Shown piece after piece: positions 50,277-59,260 of a DNA stretch of 64,000 bases; position 1 is the stretch's first letter, and each line of letters starts with the position of its first letter. A program made the position numbers and the translations under genes. Location: assembly GCF_900156165.1 (NCBI RefSeq), contig NZ_FTMY01000015.1, forward strand, positions 90,672 through 154,671, written 5' to 3'. The notes under the pieces are model-generated. The model saw nothing but the letters and a program-made list of their open reading frames with translations, had not been told where the DNA came from and did no database searches. This DNA is from Pseudacidovorax sp. RU35E (GTDB lineage: Bacteria; Pseudomonadota; Gammaproteobacteria; Burkholderiales; Burkholderiaceae_C).

Positions 50277-50304
50277 ACTCAAACGCGCGCCCACCGGAGT
50301 TGCC

Positions 50305-51543
50305 ATGGCCACAGCCGCCCAGAAACGAAGCCCTACCCGCCCCCCCGCCGCCAAGGAAAACCTCTACGAGTGGGAAGGCCGCGACCGCAACGGCAAGGCC
50401 GTTCGCGGCGAGATGCGGGCGCTGGGCGAGAACCAGGTCCAGGCCTCACTGCGGCGCCAGGGCGTCCTCACCACGAAGATCAAGAAGCGGCGACTGCGCT
50501 CCGGCAAGGCGATCAAGCCGCGCGACGTGGCAGTCTTCACGCGCCAGATGGCCACCATGATGAAGGCCGGCGTTCCGCTGTTGCAGGCCTTCGACATCGT
50601 GGGCCGCGGCAACAGCAACCCAAACATGGCGCGGCTGCTGAATGACATTCGCACCGACGTGGAAACCGGTACCTCGCTGTCCTCCGCCTTCCGCAAGCAT
50701 CCCAAGTACTTCAACAGCCTCTACTGCAACCTGATCGAGGCGGGCGAGGCAGCGGGCATCTTGGAAGAGCTGCTCGACCGGCTGGCCATCTACATGGAGA
50801 AGACGGAGGCCATCAAGTCGAAGATCAAGTCGGCGTTGATGTATCCGACGGCGGTGATCCTGGTGGCCTTCATCGTCGTCACGATCATCATGCTGTTCGT
50901 GATTCCGTCCTTCAAGCAGGTGTTCACCTCCTTCGGGGCGGACCTGCCGGCCCCGACGCTGTTCGTGATCGCGATGAGCGAGTTCTTCGTGAGCTATTGG
51001 TGGCTGATCTTCGGCGTGCTGATCGCCGGCGGCTATTTCTTCATGCAGGCCTGGAAGCGCAACGAAAAATTCCAGGAGGCCATGGACCGGTTGATGCTGC
51101 GGGTGCCGATCTTCGGTTCGCTCATCGACAAGTCCTGCGTGGCGCGGTGGACCCGCACCCTGTCGACCATGTTCGCTGCGGGCGTGCCCCTGGTGGAGGC
51201 CCTTGACTCGGTGGGCGGCGCTTCGGGCAACGCGGTCTATGCCAAGGCCACCACCCGCATCCAGCAGGAGGTGTCCACCGGCACCAGTCTGACGACGGCG
51301 ATGACGGGTGCCAACCTGTTCCCCCCCATGGTGCTGCAGATGACGGCCATCGGAGAAGAGTCGGGCTCGATCGACCACATGCTGGGCAAGGCGGCCGATT
51401 TCTACGAGGACGAGGTCGATGCCATGGTGGCCGGCCTGTCCAGCCTGATGGAGCCGATCATCATCGTCATCCTGGGCGTGGTCATCGGCGGTATCGTCGT
51501 GTCGATGTACCTGCCGATCTTCAAGCTGGGTCAGGTCGTCTGA
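50305..51543 (+). CDS. pilC: Type IV pilus inner-membrane platform protein PilC
   Basis: The 412-residue GspF/PilC protein has two T2SSF cytoplasmic domains, each ahead of a membrane segment: VAVFTRQMATMMKAGVPLLQ and CVARWTRTLSTMFAAGVPLVE are the paired family blocks. Three membrane segments are predicted (ALMYPTAVILVAFIVVTIIM, WWLIFGVLIAGGYFFM, and at the C-terminus VILGVVIGGIVVSMYLPIF). It links PilB to the pilus base. Its stop overlaps the pilD start (TGATG). Confidence 0.96.
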   Translation: MATAAQKRSPTRPPAAKENLYEWEGRDRNGKAVRGEMRALGENQVQASLRRQGVLTTKIKKRRLRSGKAIKPRDVAVFTRQMATMMKAGVPLLQAFDIVGRGNSNPNMARLLNDIRTDVETGTSLSSAFRKHPKYFNSLYCNLIEAGEAAGILEELLDRLAIYMEKTEAIKSKIKSALMYPTAVILVAFIVVTIIMLFVIPSFKQVFTSFGADLPAPTLFVIAMSEFFVSYWWLIFGVLIAGGYFFMQAWKRNEKFQEAMDRLMLRVPIFGSLIDKSCVARWTRTLSTMFAAGVPLVEALDSVGGASGNAVYAKATTRIQQEVSTGTSLTTAMTGANLFPPMVLQMTAIGEESGSIDHMLGKAADFYEDEVDAMVAGLSSLMEPIIIVILGVVIGGIVVSMYLPIFKLGQVV

Positions 51544-52496
51544 TGTCGCCCACGCTGGTGGATGCCGCCGCGGGCGGCCTGCTGGGCCTTTTGATCGGCA
51601 GCTTCCTGAACGTGGTCATCCACCGCCTGCCCCGGATGATGTACCGCGGCTGGCTCGTCGACGCCACCGCCAATCTGACGCCGCAACCGGGCATCGCCAG
51701 CCTGTGGGAACTCGTCTTCGGCAAGGGGCACACGCCGCCCGGGCGGCTGGAGCAGGATGCGCAGGTGGCGCTCGAGCAGATCGACGCGCTACCTCCGCTC
51801 ACCCTGGCGCGGCCCGGTTCGCGATGCGGTCACTGCGGCCATGCGATCCGATGGTATGAAAACATCCCGCTGCTGAGCTGGCTGGTGCTTCGAGGTCGCT
51901 GCAGTTCCTGCAAGACGCCTATCGGCTTGCGTTACCCGGCCGTGGAACTCGTCACTGGTGCACTGTTCGCCCTGTGCGGCTGGCGCTTCGGCCTGACCCC
52001 GGCTGCTGCGCTCTGGGCGGCGTTCTCGGCGATCCTGGTCTGTCAGTTCGTCATCGACCTGGACACGCAACTGCTGCCGGACTCGCTGAACTACCTGCTG
52101 CTGTGGCTGGGCATGATGGGCGCGGCGTACGGACTGACCGGCGTCTCACCCACCTCGGCCATCTGGGGTGCCGTTTTCGGCTATCTCAGTCTCTGGATCG
52201 TTTATCGGCTCTACCGCGCGGCCACGGGCAAGGAAGGCATGGGCTTCGGCGACTTCAAGCTCCTGGCCGCGCTGGGCGCCTGGCTGGGCGCGCCATTCCT
52301 GCTGGCGATCATCCTGGTGTCTTCGCTGGTCGGGGCGGTGCTGGGCGTCGTGCTCCTGCTCGTAGGCCGTGTGGCCAACCGGCATGTGCCCATCTCCTTC
52401 GGCCCTTTCCTGGCCGGCGCCGGGCTGCTCTGCCTCATCCTCGGGCCCGCCACGGTGCGCGAGTGGCTGCCCTTCGCCTTCCCTCTGGGCGTCTGA
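51543..52496 (+). CDS. pilD: Prepilin peptidase / N-methyltransferase PilD
   Basis: The 317-residue membrane aspartyl protease cleaves type III signal peptides of prepilins and methylates the new N-terminus. Two CxxC pairs (CGHC, CSSC) form the N-terminal cytosolic domain, and the catalytic Asp residues lie in VIDLDTQLLPDSLNY and GMGFGDFKLLAALG. Between the first helix and the CxxC region it has an inserted segment of about 60 residues (MMYRGWLVDATANLTPQPG onward), which is longer than in Pseudomonas PilD. The start overlaps pilC by one base. Confidence 0.96.
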   Translation: MSPTLVDAAAGGLLGLLIGSFLNVVIHRLPRMMYRGWLVDATANLTPQPGIASLWELVFGKGHTPPGRLEQDAQVALEQIDALPPLTLARPGSRCGHCGHAIRWYENIPLLSWLVLRGRCSSCKTPIGLRYPAVELVTGALFALCGWRFGLTPAAALWAAFSAILVCQFVIDLDTQLLPDSLNYLLLWLGMMGAAYGLTGVSPTSAIWGAVFGYLSLWIVYRLYRAATGKEGMGFGDFKLLAALGAWLGAPFLLAIILVSSLVGAVLGVVLLLVGRVANRHVPISFGPFLAGAGLLCLILGPATVREWLPFAFPLGV

Positions 52497-52502
52497 GGCG
52501 AC

Positions 52503-53108
52503 ATGCTCCGTATCGGCCTCACCGGCGGCATCGGCAGCGGCAAGAGCACGGTCGCCGCCCAGTTGCAGGCGCTCGGCGCGGGTCTGGTCGACACCGACGC
52601 CATCGCCCGACAGCTCACGGCACCCGGCGGGCGCGCCATGCCCACCATCGTCGAAGTCTTCGGCCCCATGATGCAGGCCACCGATGGCAGCCTGGACCGC
52701 GCGAGGATGCGCGAGCTCGCCTTTGCCGACCCGGCGGTTCGCCAACGACTGCAAGCCGTGCTGCATCCGCTGATCGGCGAGGAATGCGAGCGGCAGGCGC
52801 TCGCGCTTGGCGAGGTGGCCATGCTGGTGTTCGACGTTCCGCTGCTGGTGGAATCTCGCCGCTGGCGGGCGATGGTGGACCGGGTGCTCGTCATTGATGC
52901 GTCCGAAGACGTGCAGGTTCGCCGCGTGATGGCCCGCTCCGGCTGGCCCGAGCCAACGGTGCGCGCCGTGGTTGCGCAGCAGGCCTCGCGCGCACAGCGC
53001 CGCGCCGCGGGCGACGCCGTGATCCACAACGAGGAACTCGGCATGGACGCGCTCGCTCTATGCGTCCAGTCGTTGTGGCAGCGTTGGGTCAGGCCGGGCT
53101 TGCGATAA
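52503..53108 (+). CDS. coaE: Dephospho-CoA kinase
   Basis: The 201-residue P-loop kinase makes coenzyme A in the last biosynthetic step. GLTGGIGSGKSTVAAQL is the ATP-binding loop and LVDTDAIARQL the substrate-binding segment; LVFDVPLLVE is also typical. It follows pilD by six bases, the classic pilD-coaE pairing of beta- and gammaproteobacteria. In many genomes zapD and yacG come next; here a three-gene O-acetylation cassette intervenes. Confidence 0.96.
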   Translation: MLRIGLTGGIGSGKSTVAAQLQALGAGLVDTDAIARQLTAPGGRAMPTIVEVFGPMMQATDGSLDRARMRELAFADPAVRQRLQAVLHPLIGEECERQALALGEVAMLVFDVPLLVESRRWRAMVDRVLVIDASEDVQVRRVMARSGWPEPTVRAVVAQQASRAQRRAAGDAVIHNEELGMDALALCVQSLWQRWVRPGLR

Positions 53109-53109
53109 T
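53101..53109 (+). promoter_or_regulatory. Possible extended -10 before the O-acetylation cassette
   Basis: TGCGATAAT gives TGn plus GATAAT (five of six) overlapping the coaE stop codon. The start would fall near 53116 with a leader of about 107 bases. No -35 element is seen. It would allow the MBOAT cassette its own transcription apart from pilBCD-coaE. Confidence 0.35.
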
Positions 53110-53222
53110 CCGGGGTTGATCCTTCGCGACCTGCCTACCCTGAGGCGGGCATCACAACGCAGAGATACGCGCAGGACCTCGCACGGCCCCGCCGAAACCG
53201 GCGCACAAGAAGCCTTTTCCCG

Positions 53223-54713
53223 ATGCTCTTCAATTCCTACGCGTTCATCTTCGTCTTCTTCCCGCTGGTGCTGGCGGGCTTCTTTCTGATCGGATGGCGC
53301 AACACGCGGGCGGCGGCAGGCTTCCTGGCGCTGGCGTCGCTCTTCTTCTACGGCTGGTGGAGCGTGAAGGCGCTCCCACTGCTGCTCGCCTCCATCTGCA
53401 TGAACTACTGGTTCGGCCTGCAGCTCACGCCACAGGACGGACGCAGTGACCGGACGCGCAAGCGCATGCTGGTGTTGGCGCTGACCGTCAACCTCACGCT
53501 GCTGGGTGTCTTCAAGTACGCGGACTTCTTCCTGGGCAACGTGAACGAGGCCCTGGCCGAGGCCGGCATCTCGCCGCTGCCGCTGCTGCATGTGGCACTG
53601 CCCATCGGGATCTCCTTCTACACCTTCACGCAGATCGCCTTCCTGGTGGACTGCTGGCAGGGCAAGGTGCACGAGCGCAGCTTTGTGCACTACGTGCTGT
53701 TCGTGACCTACTTCCCGCACCTGATCGCGGGCCCGGTGCTGCACCACGCGCAGATGATGCCGCAGTTCGCCAATCCGGCGACCTACCGCGTCGACACCAA
53801 CAAGATCGCGCTGGGCCTGGCCATCTTCAGCTTCGGACTGGCCAAGAAGCTCCTGATCGCCGACCGCATGGGCGAGTACGCGGACATGGTCTTCCATGGC
53901 GTGCAGGGGGGCACCATTCCCACGCTGGGCAGCGCATGGTTCGGCGTGCTGGCATACACGCTTCAGATCTATTTCGACTTCTCGGGCTATTCCGACATGG
54001 CGGTAGGCATCTCGCTGTGCATGGGCGTGAACCTGCCTCTCAACTTCGCCTCACCCTACAAGTCGACCAGCATCATCGAGTTCTGGCGCCGCTGGCACAT
54101 CTCGCTGTCGACCTTCCTGCGCGACTACCTCTACATCCCCCTCGGGGGCAATCGCAAGGGCGAGGCGCGGCGCTATCTCAACCTCTTCCTGACCATGCTG
54201 CTGGGTGGCCTGTGGCACGGCGCCGCCTGGACCTTCGTGCTGTGGGGCGCGCTGCACGGCATCTACCTCACCATCAACCACCTCTGGAACGCAAAGGTGC
54301 GACGCAACCGGCCGCCGAGCAGGTGGATGCTGCCGCTGCGCTGGCTGCTCACCTTCCTGTGCGTGATGGTCGCCTGGGTGGTGTTCCGCGCGGACAGCAT
54401 GACCACCGCCGTGCACATCTACAAGGGCATGCTGGGGCTCAACGGCGTTTCGATGTCGGCCTTCTCCGAGTTCACGATTCCCTACCGCAAGCCCGAGTTC
54501 TTCCAGACGATGTTCGTGGGCCTGTTCATCTGCCTGGCCCTGCCGCCCACGATCAGCCTGCAGCGCTGGGTGCCGGTGGTACCGGCGCTTGCGGGACGCC
54601 CGCGCCTGGCGGCCCTGGCCACCGCATGCACGGCCGCGGTGGCGGTCGTGCTCCTGGGCCTGTCGATCTCGCGGCTGGGCACCTACAGCCCCTTCCTGTA
54701 CTTCCAGTTCTGA
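53223..54713 (+). CDS. MBOAT membrane-bound O-acyltransferase (AlgI-like)
   Basis: The 496-residue polytopic protein has the AlgI/MBOAT landmarks: LFNSYAFIFVFFPLVL at the N-terminus, IYFDFSGYSDMAVGISLCMG, IIEFWRRWHISLSTFLRDYL and the conserved His in GGLWHGAAWTFVLWGALHG (about residue 338). Such proteins pass acetyl groups across the inner membrane to periplasmic acetyltransferases (AlgJ, AlgX, PatB). Ten or more membrane segments are predicted. It is followed 13 bases later by two tandem AlgJ/AlgX-like genes. No alginate or cellulose synthesis genes lie in this window, so the acceptor polymer is unknown. Confidence 0.93.
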   Translation: MLFNSYAFIFVFFPLVLAGFFLIGWRNTRAAAGFLALASLFFYGWWSVKALPLLLASICMNYWFGLQLTPQDGRSDRTRKRMLVLALTVNLTLLGVFKYADFFLGNVNEALAEAGISPLPLLHVALPIGISFYTFTQIAFLVDCWQGKVHERSFVHYVLFVTYFPHLIAGPVLHHAQMMPQFANPATYRVDTNKIALGLAIFSFGLAKKLLIADRMGEYADMVFHGVQGGTIPTLGSAWFGVLAYTLQIYFDFSGYSDMAVGISLCMGVNLPLNFASPYKSTSIIEFWRRWHISLSTFLRDYLYIPLGGNRKGEARRYLNLFLTMLLGGLWHGAAWTFVLWGALHGIYLTINHLWNAKVRRNRPPSRWMLPLRWLLTFLCVMVAWVVFRADSMTTAVHIYKGMLGLNGVSMSAFSEFTIPYRKPEFFQTMFVGLFICLALPPTISLQRWVPVVPALAGRPRLAALATACTAAVAVVLLGLSISRLGTYSPFLYFQF

Positions 54714-54726
54714 CGAAGCGGCCGTG

Positions 54727-55746
54727 ATGCACAAGCCCGCGCGGATCTGGCTCGGCGTGTTCATGACCGGTTTCGCGGTCATCGTCGCGCTGTTCCTGAT
54801 CACCCTGTTCACACAGCCGGCCGAGGGCGGCCTGACGCGCATCGGCCGCGTTTCGGAGGACGCTTTCGGCTGGCGCTCGACGCCGCCCGAAATCCCCATG
54901 GCCCACGTGCAGGGCTGGGCGCCGGCCGATGCCGACATCCTGGTGATCGGCGACAGCTTCTCGATGTACTACGCGTGGCAATCGCCCCTGGTGGCCGCCG
55001 GCTACAAGGTCTCGACCACACACTGGGACCGCAGTGGTCCGCTGTGCGCCGACTTTCCGAAGTGGCTCGCATCGATCGGCTTCAAGGGCCGGCTGGTCAT
55101 CCTCGAGAGCATCGAACGCCTGCTGCCCGAGCGCCTGGAACAGGCCCAAGGCTGCCAGACGATGGTTCGCCGCCCGCTGAAGGCGCTGCCGGTGCCCGCG
55201 CAGAGCCCCGCCCAGCCGCCACCCGTCTTCCGACTCAACTGGGAGTCGCCCTTGATGACGGGGCTGCTCACGTACCTGAACACACGGCACATCGTGAAGA
55301 CCGACGGCGTGGTGGATGTGGAGCACGAGCGCTATGGCGACTACATCTTCTCGAGCCCGGTGGCCGACGGCTGCCGTCAATTCAGCAGCCGTGTGTGCGA
55401 CAAGAGCCTGTTCCTGACCGCCGACCGCACCAATCGCGAACTGCAGCCGCAGGACGCGGAGTTCATGGCCGCCTTCGCCCGCCGCGCAGGGGTGAAGGTG
55501 ATGTGGATGGTGGTGCCCAACAAGACCACGGTCTACCTCGACACCCGCAATGCCGGCGCCTTCGTGGGCCGCAGCAATGCCCTGGGCGTGGGGCCCGACC
55601 TGTTCGCCATGGCGCAGGAACAGCGCCTGCGCATCATCGACCTCTACTGGCCCAACGACACGCACTGGTCGATGCAGGGCCAGCTCTATTTCGGCAACCG
55701 CATGGTCGACGCCGTCCGGGCGGCCGGACTGGAACCCCTTCCCTGA
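54727..55746 (+). CDS. AlgJ/AlgX-like SGNH O-acetyltransferase, copy 1
   Basis: The 339-residue protein has an N-terminal membrane anchor (residues 8-28, WLGVFMTGFAVIVALFLITL) and a periplasmic SGNH domain. The GDSFS motif places the nucleophile at Ser77, and NDTHWS near the C-terminus supplies the catalytic Asp311-x-His313 pair, the arrangement of AlgJ/AlgX. Conserved Cys143, Cys216 and Cys224 suggest disulphides. It probably transfers acetyl from the MBOAT partner to a glycan. It is strongly similar along its whole length to the next gene; the pair is a tandem duplication. The GTG three bases upstream is an alternative start. Confidence 0.85.
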   Translation: MHKPARIWLGVFMTGFAVIVALFLITLFTQPAEGGLTRIGRVSEDAFGWRSTPPEIPMAHVQGWAPADADILVIGDSFSMYYAWQSPLVAAGYKVSTTHWDRSGPLCADFPKWLASIGFKGRLVILESIERLLPERLEQAQGCQTMVRRPLKALPVPAQSPAQPPPVFRLNWESPLMTGLLTYLNTRHIVKTDGVVDVEHERYGDYIFSSPVADGCRQFSSRVCDKSLFLTADRTNRELQPQDAEFMAAFARRAGVKVMWMVVPNKTTVYLDTRNAGAFVGRSNALGVGPDLFAMAQEQRLRIIDLYWPNDTHWSMQGQLYFGNRMVDAVRAAGLEPLP

Positions 55747-55754
55747 TAGCGTTC

Positions 55755-56759
55755 ATGAACTACGCAGCGATCTGGCTTCGCACCTTCCTCGTCGGTTTCG
55801 TGATCGTCAGCGCCATGCTGGTGCTGACGCTGTTCACGCCGGTGCCCTATGGCGACCTGACGCGCATCGGCCGTCTGTCGGATGCGGAATTCGGCTGGCA
55901 GCAGCCGGCCCCGCCCGCCCCGCCGGCTGAGACGCTCAAGTCCTCGCCCCTGAACGAAGCCGATATCGTGGTGGTGGGCGACAGCTTCTCGATGACGCTG
56001 TACTGGCAGTCCACGTTGGTCCGCGCGGGCTACAAGGTCTCGACCCTCTACTGGGGGCAGGTCGGCTATCTGTGCGGCGACTTCTCTCAGTGGCTTCAGC
56101 GGGCGGGCTTCCGCGGTCGGCTGGTGATTGCCGAAAGCGTCGAGCGGCTGCTGGATGAGCGTGTTCGCAAAGGCGCTGCTTGCGCCACCATGAGCAAGCC
56201 ACCCGAGGTGAAGCCAGCGCCGTTCATCCACCCGCTGTCCGGCGTGCCGCACCTCGGACTGAACTGGGCCGCCAAGCTGACCACGGGGCTCATCACCTAT
56301 CGAAACATGAAGGAGGTGTACCGCTCGACCACCGACCTGCAGTTCGGTGACGACACCCAGGTGCGCTTCGTACCCGACGGCTGCAAGCAGTTCTCTCACC
56401 ACATGTGCGAGCGCGCGCTCTTCTTCAAGGAGGACCTCACCAACGGTCCACTGACGCCGCAGACCTTCGAGCAGATGGCGCGCTTCGCGCAGTCGCAGAC
56501 GATCCCGATCCTGTGGATGGTCATTCCCAACAAGACGACGGTCTATCTGGACCCGTCGTATTCGGACGCATTCCTCGAGCGCTTCCGGGCAGGTGGCCTC
56601 GGGCCCGATCTGTTCGCCTATGCGCAGTCGGCCCGGCATCAGGTGCGCGACCTCTACTTCCCCAACGACACGCATTTCTCCATGTATGGCCAGTATGCGT
56701 TGGGCGACATCATGCTCAAGGAAGTGCAAGGCCGGCTGGGCACGCCCAAGACGCCCTGA
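55755..56759 (+). CDS. AlgJ/AlgX-like SGNH O-acetyltransferase, copy 2
   Basis: The 334-residue protein has a membrane anchor (residues 7-28, WLRTFLVGFVIVSAMLVLTL), then GDSFS (Ser77) and NDTHFS (Asp305, His307), so the full catalytic triad is kept. Shared blocks with copy 1 include LTRIGR, AGYKVST, PNKTTVYLD and GPDLFA in the same order. The linker after residue 48 is Pro-rich. Both copies look active, which fits two acetylation sites or two substrates rather than decay of one duplicate. It starts 8 bases after copy 1. Confidence 0.85.
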   Translation: MNYAAIWLRTFLVGFVIVSAMLVLTLFTPVPYGDLTRIGRLSDAEFGWQQPAPPAPPAETLKSSPLNEADIVVVGDSFSMTLYWQSTLVRAGYKVSTLYWGQVGYLCGDFSQWLQRAGFRGRLVIAESVERLLDERVRKGAACATMSKPPEVKPAPFIHPLSGVPHLGLNWAAKLTTGLITYRNMKEVYRSTTDLQFGDDTQVRFVPDGCKQFSHHMCERALFFKEDLTNGPLTPQTFEQMARFAQSQTIPILWMVIPNKTTVYLDPSYSDAFLERFRAGGLGPDLFAYAQSARHQVRDLYFPNDTHFSMYGQYALGDIMLKEVQGRLGTPKTP

Positions 56760-56785
56760 AACAGTGGGATTCGGGCACGCCATGT

Positions 56786-56808
56786 GACATCGCGGCAACT
56801 ATGATGTC
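56786..56808 (+). promoter_or_regulatory. Inverted repeat with a -10-like box before zapD
   Basis: GACATC (56786-56791) and GATGTC (56803-56808) form a perfect 6-base inverted repeat with an 11-base spacer. TATGAT (56800-56805, five of six of TATAAT) lies in it. It stands 22-44 bases upstream of the zapD GTG. Short arms make this tentative. Confidence 0.3.
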
Positions 56809-56829
56809 GCGAAGGAGCCCCCCAGAGAC

Positions 56830-57585
56830 GTGATCCTCTACGAATATCCCTTCAACGAGCGAATCCGGACCTACCTTCGGCTCGAACACCTCTTCCGACG
56901 CCTGGGCGAACTGGTGCCGTCCGACTCGGCGCTGCAGCACCACTTCGCGCTGCTCACGATGTTCGACATCATGGACGTGGCCGGGCGCGCCGACCTCAAG
57001 TCCGAGGCCTTGCGCGATCTCGACAAGCAGAAGGCTGTCTTCAACGGCTATCGCGGCAATCCTGCGATCCAGGAGTCGTTGCTCGACGCCTTTGTCGAGC
57101 AACTCGACCGCGCGTTCCAGTCGCTCAACAACGCCGCGGGCAAGGCCGGCCAAGCGCTCACCGACAACGAATGGCTGATGAGCATCCGCAGCCGCGCCGG
57201 CATTCCTGCCGGCACCTGCGAGTTCGACCTGCCGGCCTACCATGCTTGGCAGCATCACGCGCCGGCCGAGCGCCGGGCCGACCTCCAGCGCTGGGCCACC
57301 AGCCTCTCGCCGCTGGCCGAAGCGGTATATCTGCTGCTCAAGCTGCTGCGCGACGCCGACATGCCCTATCGCGTCATCGCCACCGGCGGTCAGTTTCAGC
57401 AGACGCTGCCGCAGAGCCGCAGCTTCCAGCTGCTGCGCCTGCGCATCGATCCTTCGTTGAACGTCGTGCCCGAAATCAGCGGCAACCGGCTGATGGTGTC
57501 GGTGCGGCTGATGCGCCAGGACGAGCAGGGCCACCTGCAACCCAGTACCGACGACGCGCCGTTCGAGCTGACCTTGTGCGCCTGA
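56830..57585 (+). CDS. zapD: Cell division protein ZapD
   Basis: The 251-residue cytoplasmic protein stabilises FtsZ bundles at the division septum. [20 protein letters not shown] at the start, [19 protein letters not shown] and the C-terminal beta domain ([19 protein letters not shown]) are family hallmarks. The start is a GTG at 56830 with GAAGGAG upstream. It pairs with yacG downstream in the coaE-zapD-yacG set seen in many proteobacteria. Confidence 0.95.
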   Translation: MILYEYPFNERIRTYLRLEHLFRRLGELVPSDSALQHHFALLTMFDIMDVAGRADLKSEALRDLDKQKAVFNGYRGNPAIQESLLDAFVEQLDRAFQSLNNAAGKAGQALTDNEWLMSIRSRAGIPAGTCEFDLPAYHAWQHHAPAERRADLQRWATSLSPLAEAVYLLLKLLRDADMPYRVIATGGQFQQTLPQSRSFQLLRLRIDPSLNVVPEISGNRLMVSVRLMRQDEQGHLQPSTDDAPFELTLCA

Positions 57586-57605
57586 TGCGCCGCCCTGGAC
57601 CGCCG

Positions 57606-57824
57606 ATGAGTTCCGCCCCCAAGAACAAGCCCGCCGTTCGCCTGGTGCCTTGTCCCGCCTGCGGCGAGGACAGCGTCTATTCGCCCGAGAACCGCTTCCG
57701 TCCCTTCTGCAGTGCACGCTGCAAGGGCATCGACCTGGGCGCTTGGGCCAGCGAACAGTTCCGCATGCCCACCGAGGCCCCGCCCGACGACGAGCCCTTC
57801 GGCGATCCGCGTCTGCAGAGCTGA
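57606..57824 (+). CDS. yacG: DNA gyrase inhibitor YacG
   Basis: The 72-residue zinc-binding protein has the [20 protein letters not shown] and [16 protein letters not shown] pattern with four zinc Cys (CxxC-x15-CxxxC). YacG binds GyrB and blocks DNA binding in vitro. Two starts are possible: the ATG at 57606 used here, and an in-frame ATG at 57585 that overlaps the zapD stop and would add seven residues. Confidence 0.93.
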   Translation: MSSAPKNKPAVRLVPCPACGEDSVYSPENRFRPFCSARCKGIDLGAWASEQFRMPTEAPPDDEPFGDPRLQS

Positions 57825-57904
57825 GCTCAAGCTGCCTGGCCGCGCACAGTGCCTTGCTCGGCACGGGGCGAAGTCAGGGTCGGATGCGCGGCGCAGCTGC
57901 CCAT

Positions 57905-58354
57905 TCAGCCGCTGGCGAGCACAGGGCCCGCCACGCCGCGTTCTTCCGCCAGCCACTGCAGCACCGGCATGGCCCCGGGCAGCACCGGCGTCACCGCGAG
58001 CGGCAACTGCTGCCAGCACATCGTCTGACCTTCGCGCATCTCGAACTCGCCGCGCCAGCGGTACACCTTGCACCAATGGAGCCGCACCAACGCATGCGGG
58101 TAGTCGTGCTCGGTCACGCGCCAGACCTCGGCACCTTCGATGGTGATGCCGAGCTCCTCTTGCAGTTCGCGGCGCAGCGCCTCTTCGACCGTTTCGCCGG
58201 CTTCGATCTTGCCGCCCGGGAACTCCCAGTAGCCCGCATAGGGCTTGCCTTCCGGCCGCGTGGACAGCAGCAGCGCCGCGTCCGGCCCGATGAGCACGCC
58301 GACGGCCACCTCGGTGTGCTTGCGCAGCGCGTTGGAGGGCGCGGCCTCCGTCAT
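57905..58354 (-). CDS. mutT: MutT-like NUDIX hydrolase (8-oxo-dGTP diphosphatase type)
   Basis: The 149-residue protein shows the MutT features: [41 protein letters not shown] and the Nudix box REL QEELGI ([17 protein letters not shown]). It probably removes oxidised nucleotides from the pool; other nucleotides cannot be excluded. The ATG at 58354 overlaps the stop of the DUF815 gene (ATGA), which fixes the start and rejects a longer reading by 65 residues. It is convergent with yacG. Confidence 0.88.
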   Translation of the reverse strand: MTEAAPSNALRKHTEVAVGVLIGPDAALLLSTRPEGKPYAGYWEFPGGKIEAGETVEEALRRELQEELGITIEGAEVWRVTEHDYPHALVRLHWCKVYRWRGEFEMREGQTMCWQQLPLAVTPVLPGAMPVLQWLAEERGVAGPVLASG

Positions 58355-59226
58355 GCCGCCATCCGCCCCGCGAAGTCGCGGGAGAACTGGTAGGCCACGC
58401 GACCACTGCGCGAGCCGCGCTCCAGGGCCCACACCAGGGCCTGGGGCCGCGCCGAATCGATGGCGGCAGCATCGAGCCCGAAGGAGGACAGCCACTGCGC
58501 CACGATCGCCAGGTACTCGGCCTGCGAGAAGGGATAGAAGCTCACCCACAGGCCGAAGCGCTCGGACAGCGAGATCTTCTCTTCCACCACCTCGCCGGGA
58601 TGCACCTCGCCATCCTCCGTGTGCGTGTAGCTGAGGTTCTCCTTCATGTACTCGGGCAGCAAGTGGCGCCGGTTGCTGGTCGCGTAGATCAGCACATTGG
58701 GCGTCGCCGCGGCCACCGAGCCGTCGAGGATGGACTTGAGCGCCTTGTAGCCCGGCTCGCCCTCGTCGAAGCTCAGGTCGTCGCTGAAGATGATGAACTT
58801 CTCGGGCCGGCCGGAGACGACCTCCACGATGTCGGGCAGGTCGGTCAGGTCCGCCTTGTCGACCTCGATCAGACGCAAGCCCTGCGGCGCGAACTCATGC
58901 AGGCAGGCCCGCACCAGCGAGGACTTGCCCGTGCCGCGCGCGCCGGTCAGCAGCACGTTGTTGGCCGGCCGGCCCTCGATGAACTGGCGGGTGTTGCGCT
59001 CGATCTTTTCTTTCTGCCCATCGATCTCCTTGAGATCGGAGAGCGCCATCGCCGCCACATGGCGCACCGGCTCGAGCCGGCCATGGCCGGAGCTGCGCCG
59101 ACGGTAACGCCAGGCGATGGCGGCGTTCCAGTCGGACGGCGCGCCCAGCGGCTGAGGCAGGACGGACTCGATGCGGTCGATCAGTTGCTCGGCCCGTTCG
59201 ATCAGGCGCTCGAATTTCTCGTTCAT
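58351..59226 (-). CDS. DUF815 AAA-type ATP-binding protein
   Basis: The 291-residue protein has a Walker A motif ([15 protein letters not shown], Lys101), [20 protein letters not shown] as the Walker B region, and [13 protein letters not shown] as sensor 1, all characteristic of DUF815 (COG2607). The physiological role is unknown. The ATG at 59226 starts [20 protein letters not shown], a coiled-coil-like N-terminus; an in-frame upstream start is rejected as low-complexity. It is translationally coupled to the mutT-like gene and lies 34 bases after argJ. Confidence 0.9.
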   Translation of the reverse strand: MNEKFERLIERAEQLIDRIESVLPQPLGAPSDWNAAIAWRYRRRSSGHGRLEPVRHVAAMALSDLKEIDGQKEKIERNTRQFIEGRPANNVLLTGARGTGKSSLVRACLHEFAPQGLRLIEVDKADLTDLPDIVEVVSGRPEKFIIFSDDLSFDEGEPGYKALKSILDGSVAAATPNVLIYATSNRRHLLPEYMKENLSYTHTEDGEVHPGEVVEEKISLSERFGLWVSFYPFSQAEYLAIVAQWLSSFGLDAAAIDSARPQALVWALERGSRSGRVAYQFSRDFAGRMAA

Positions 59227-59260
59227 GGCGGCATGCGGCGGGCGCGGGGCCCGCGCCTTC

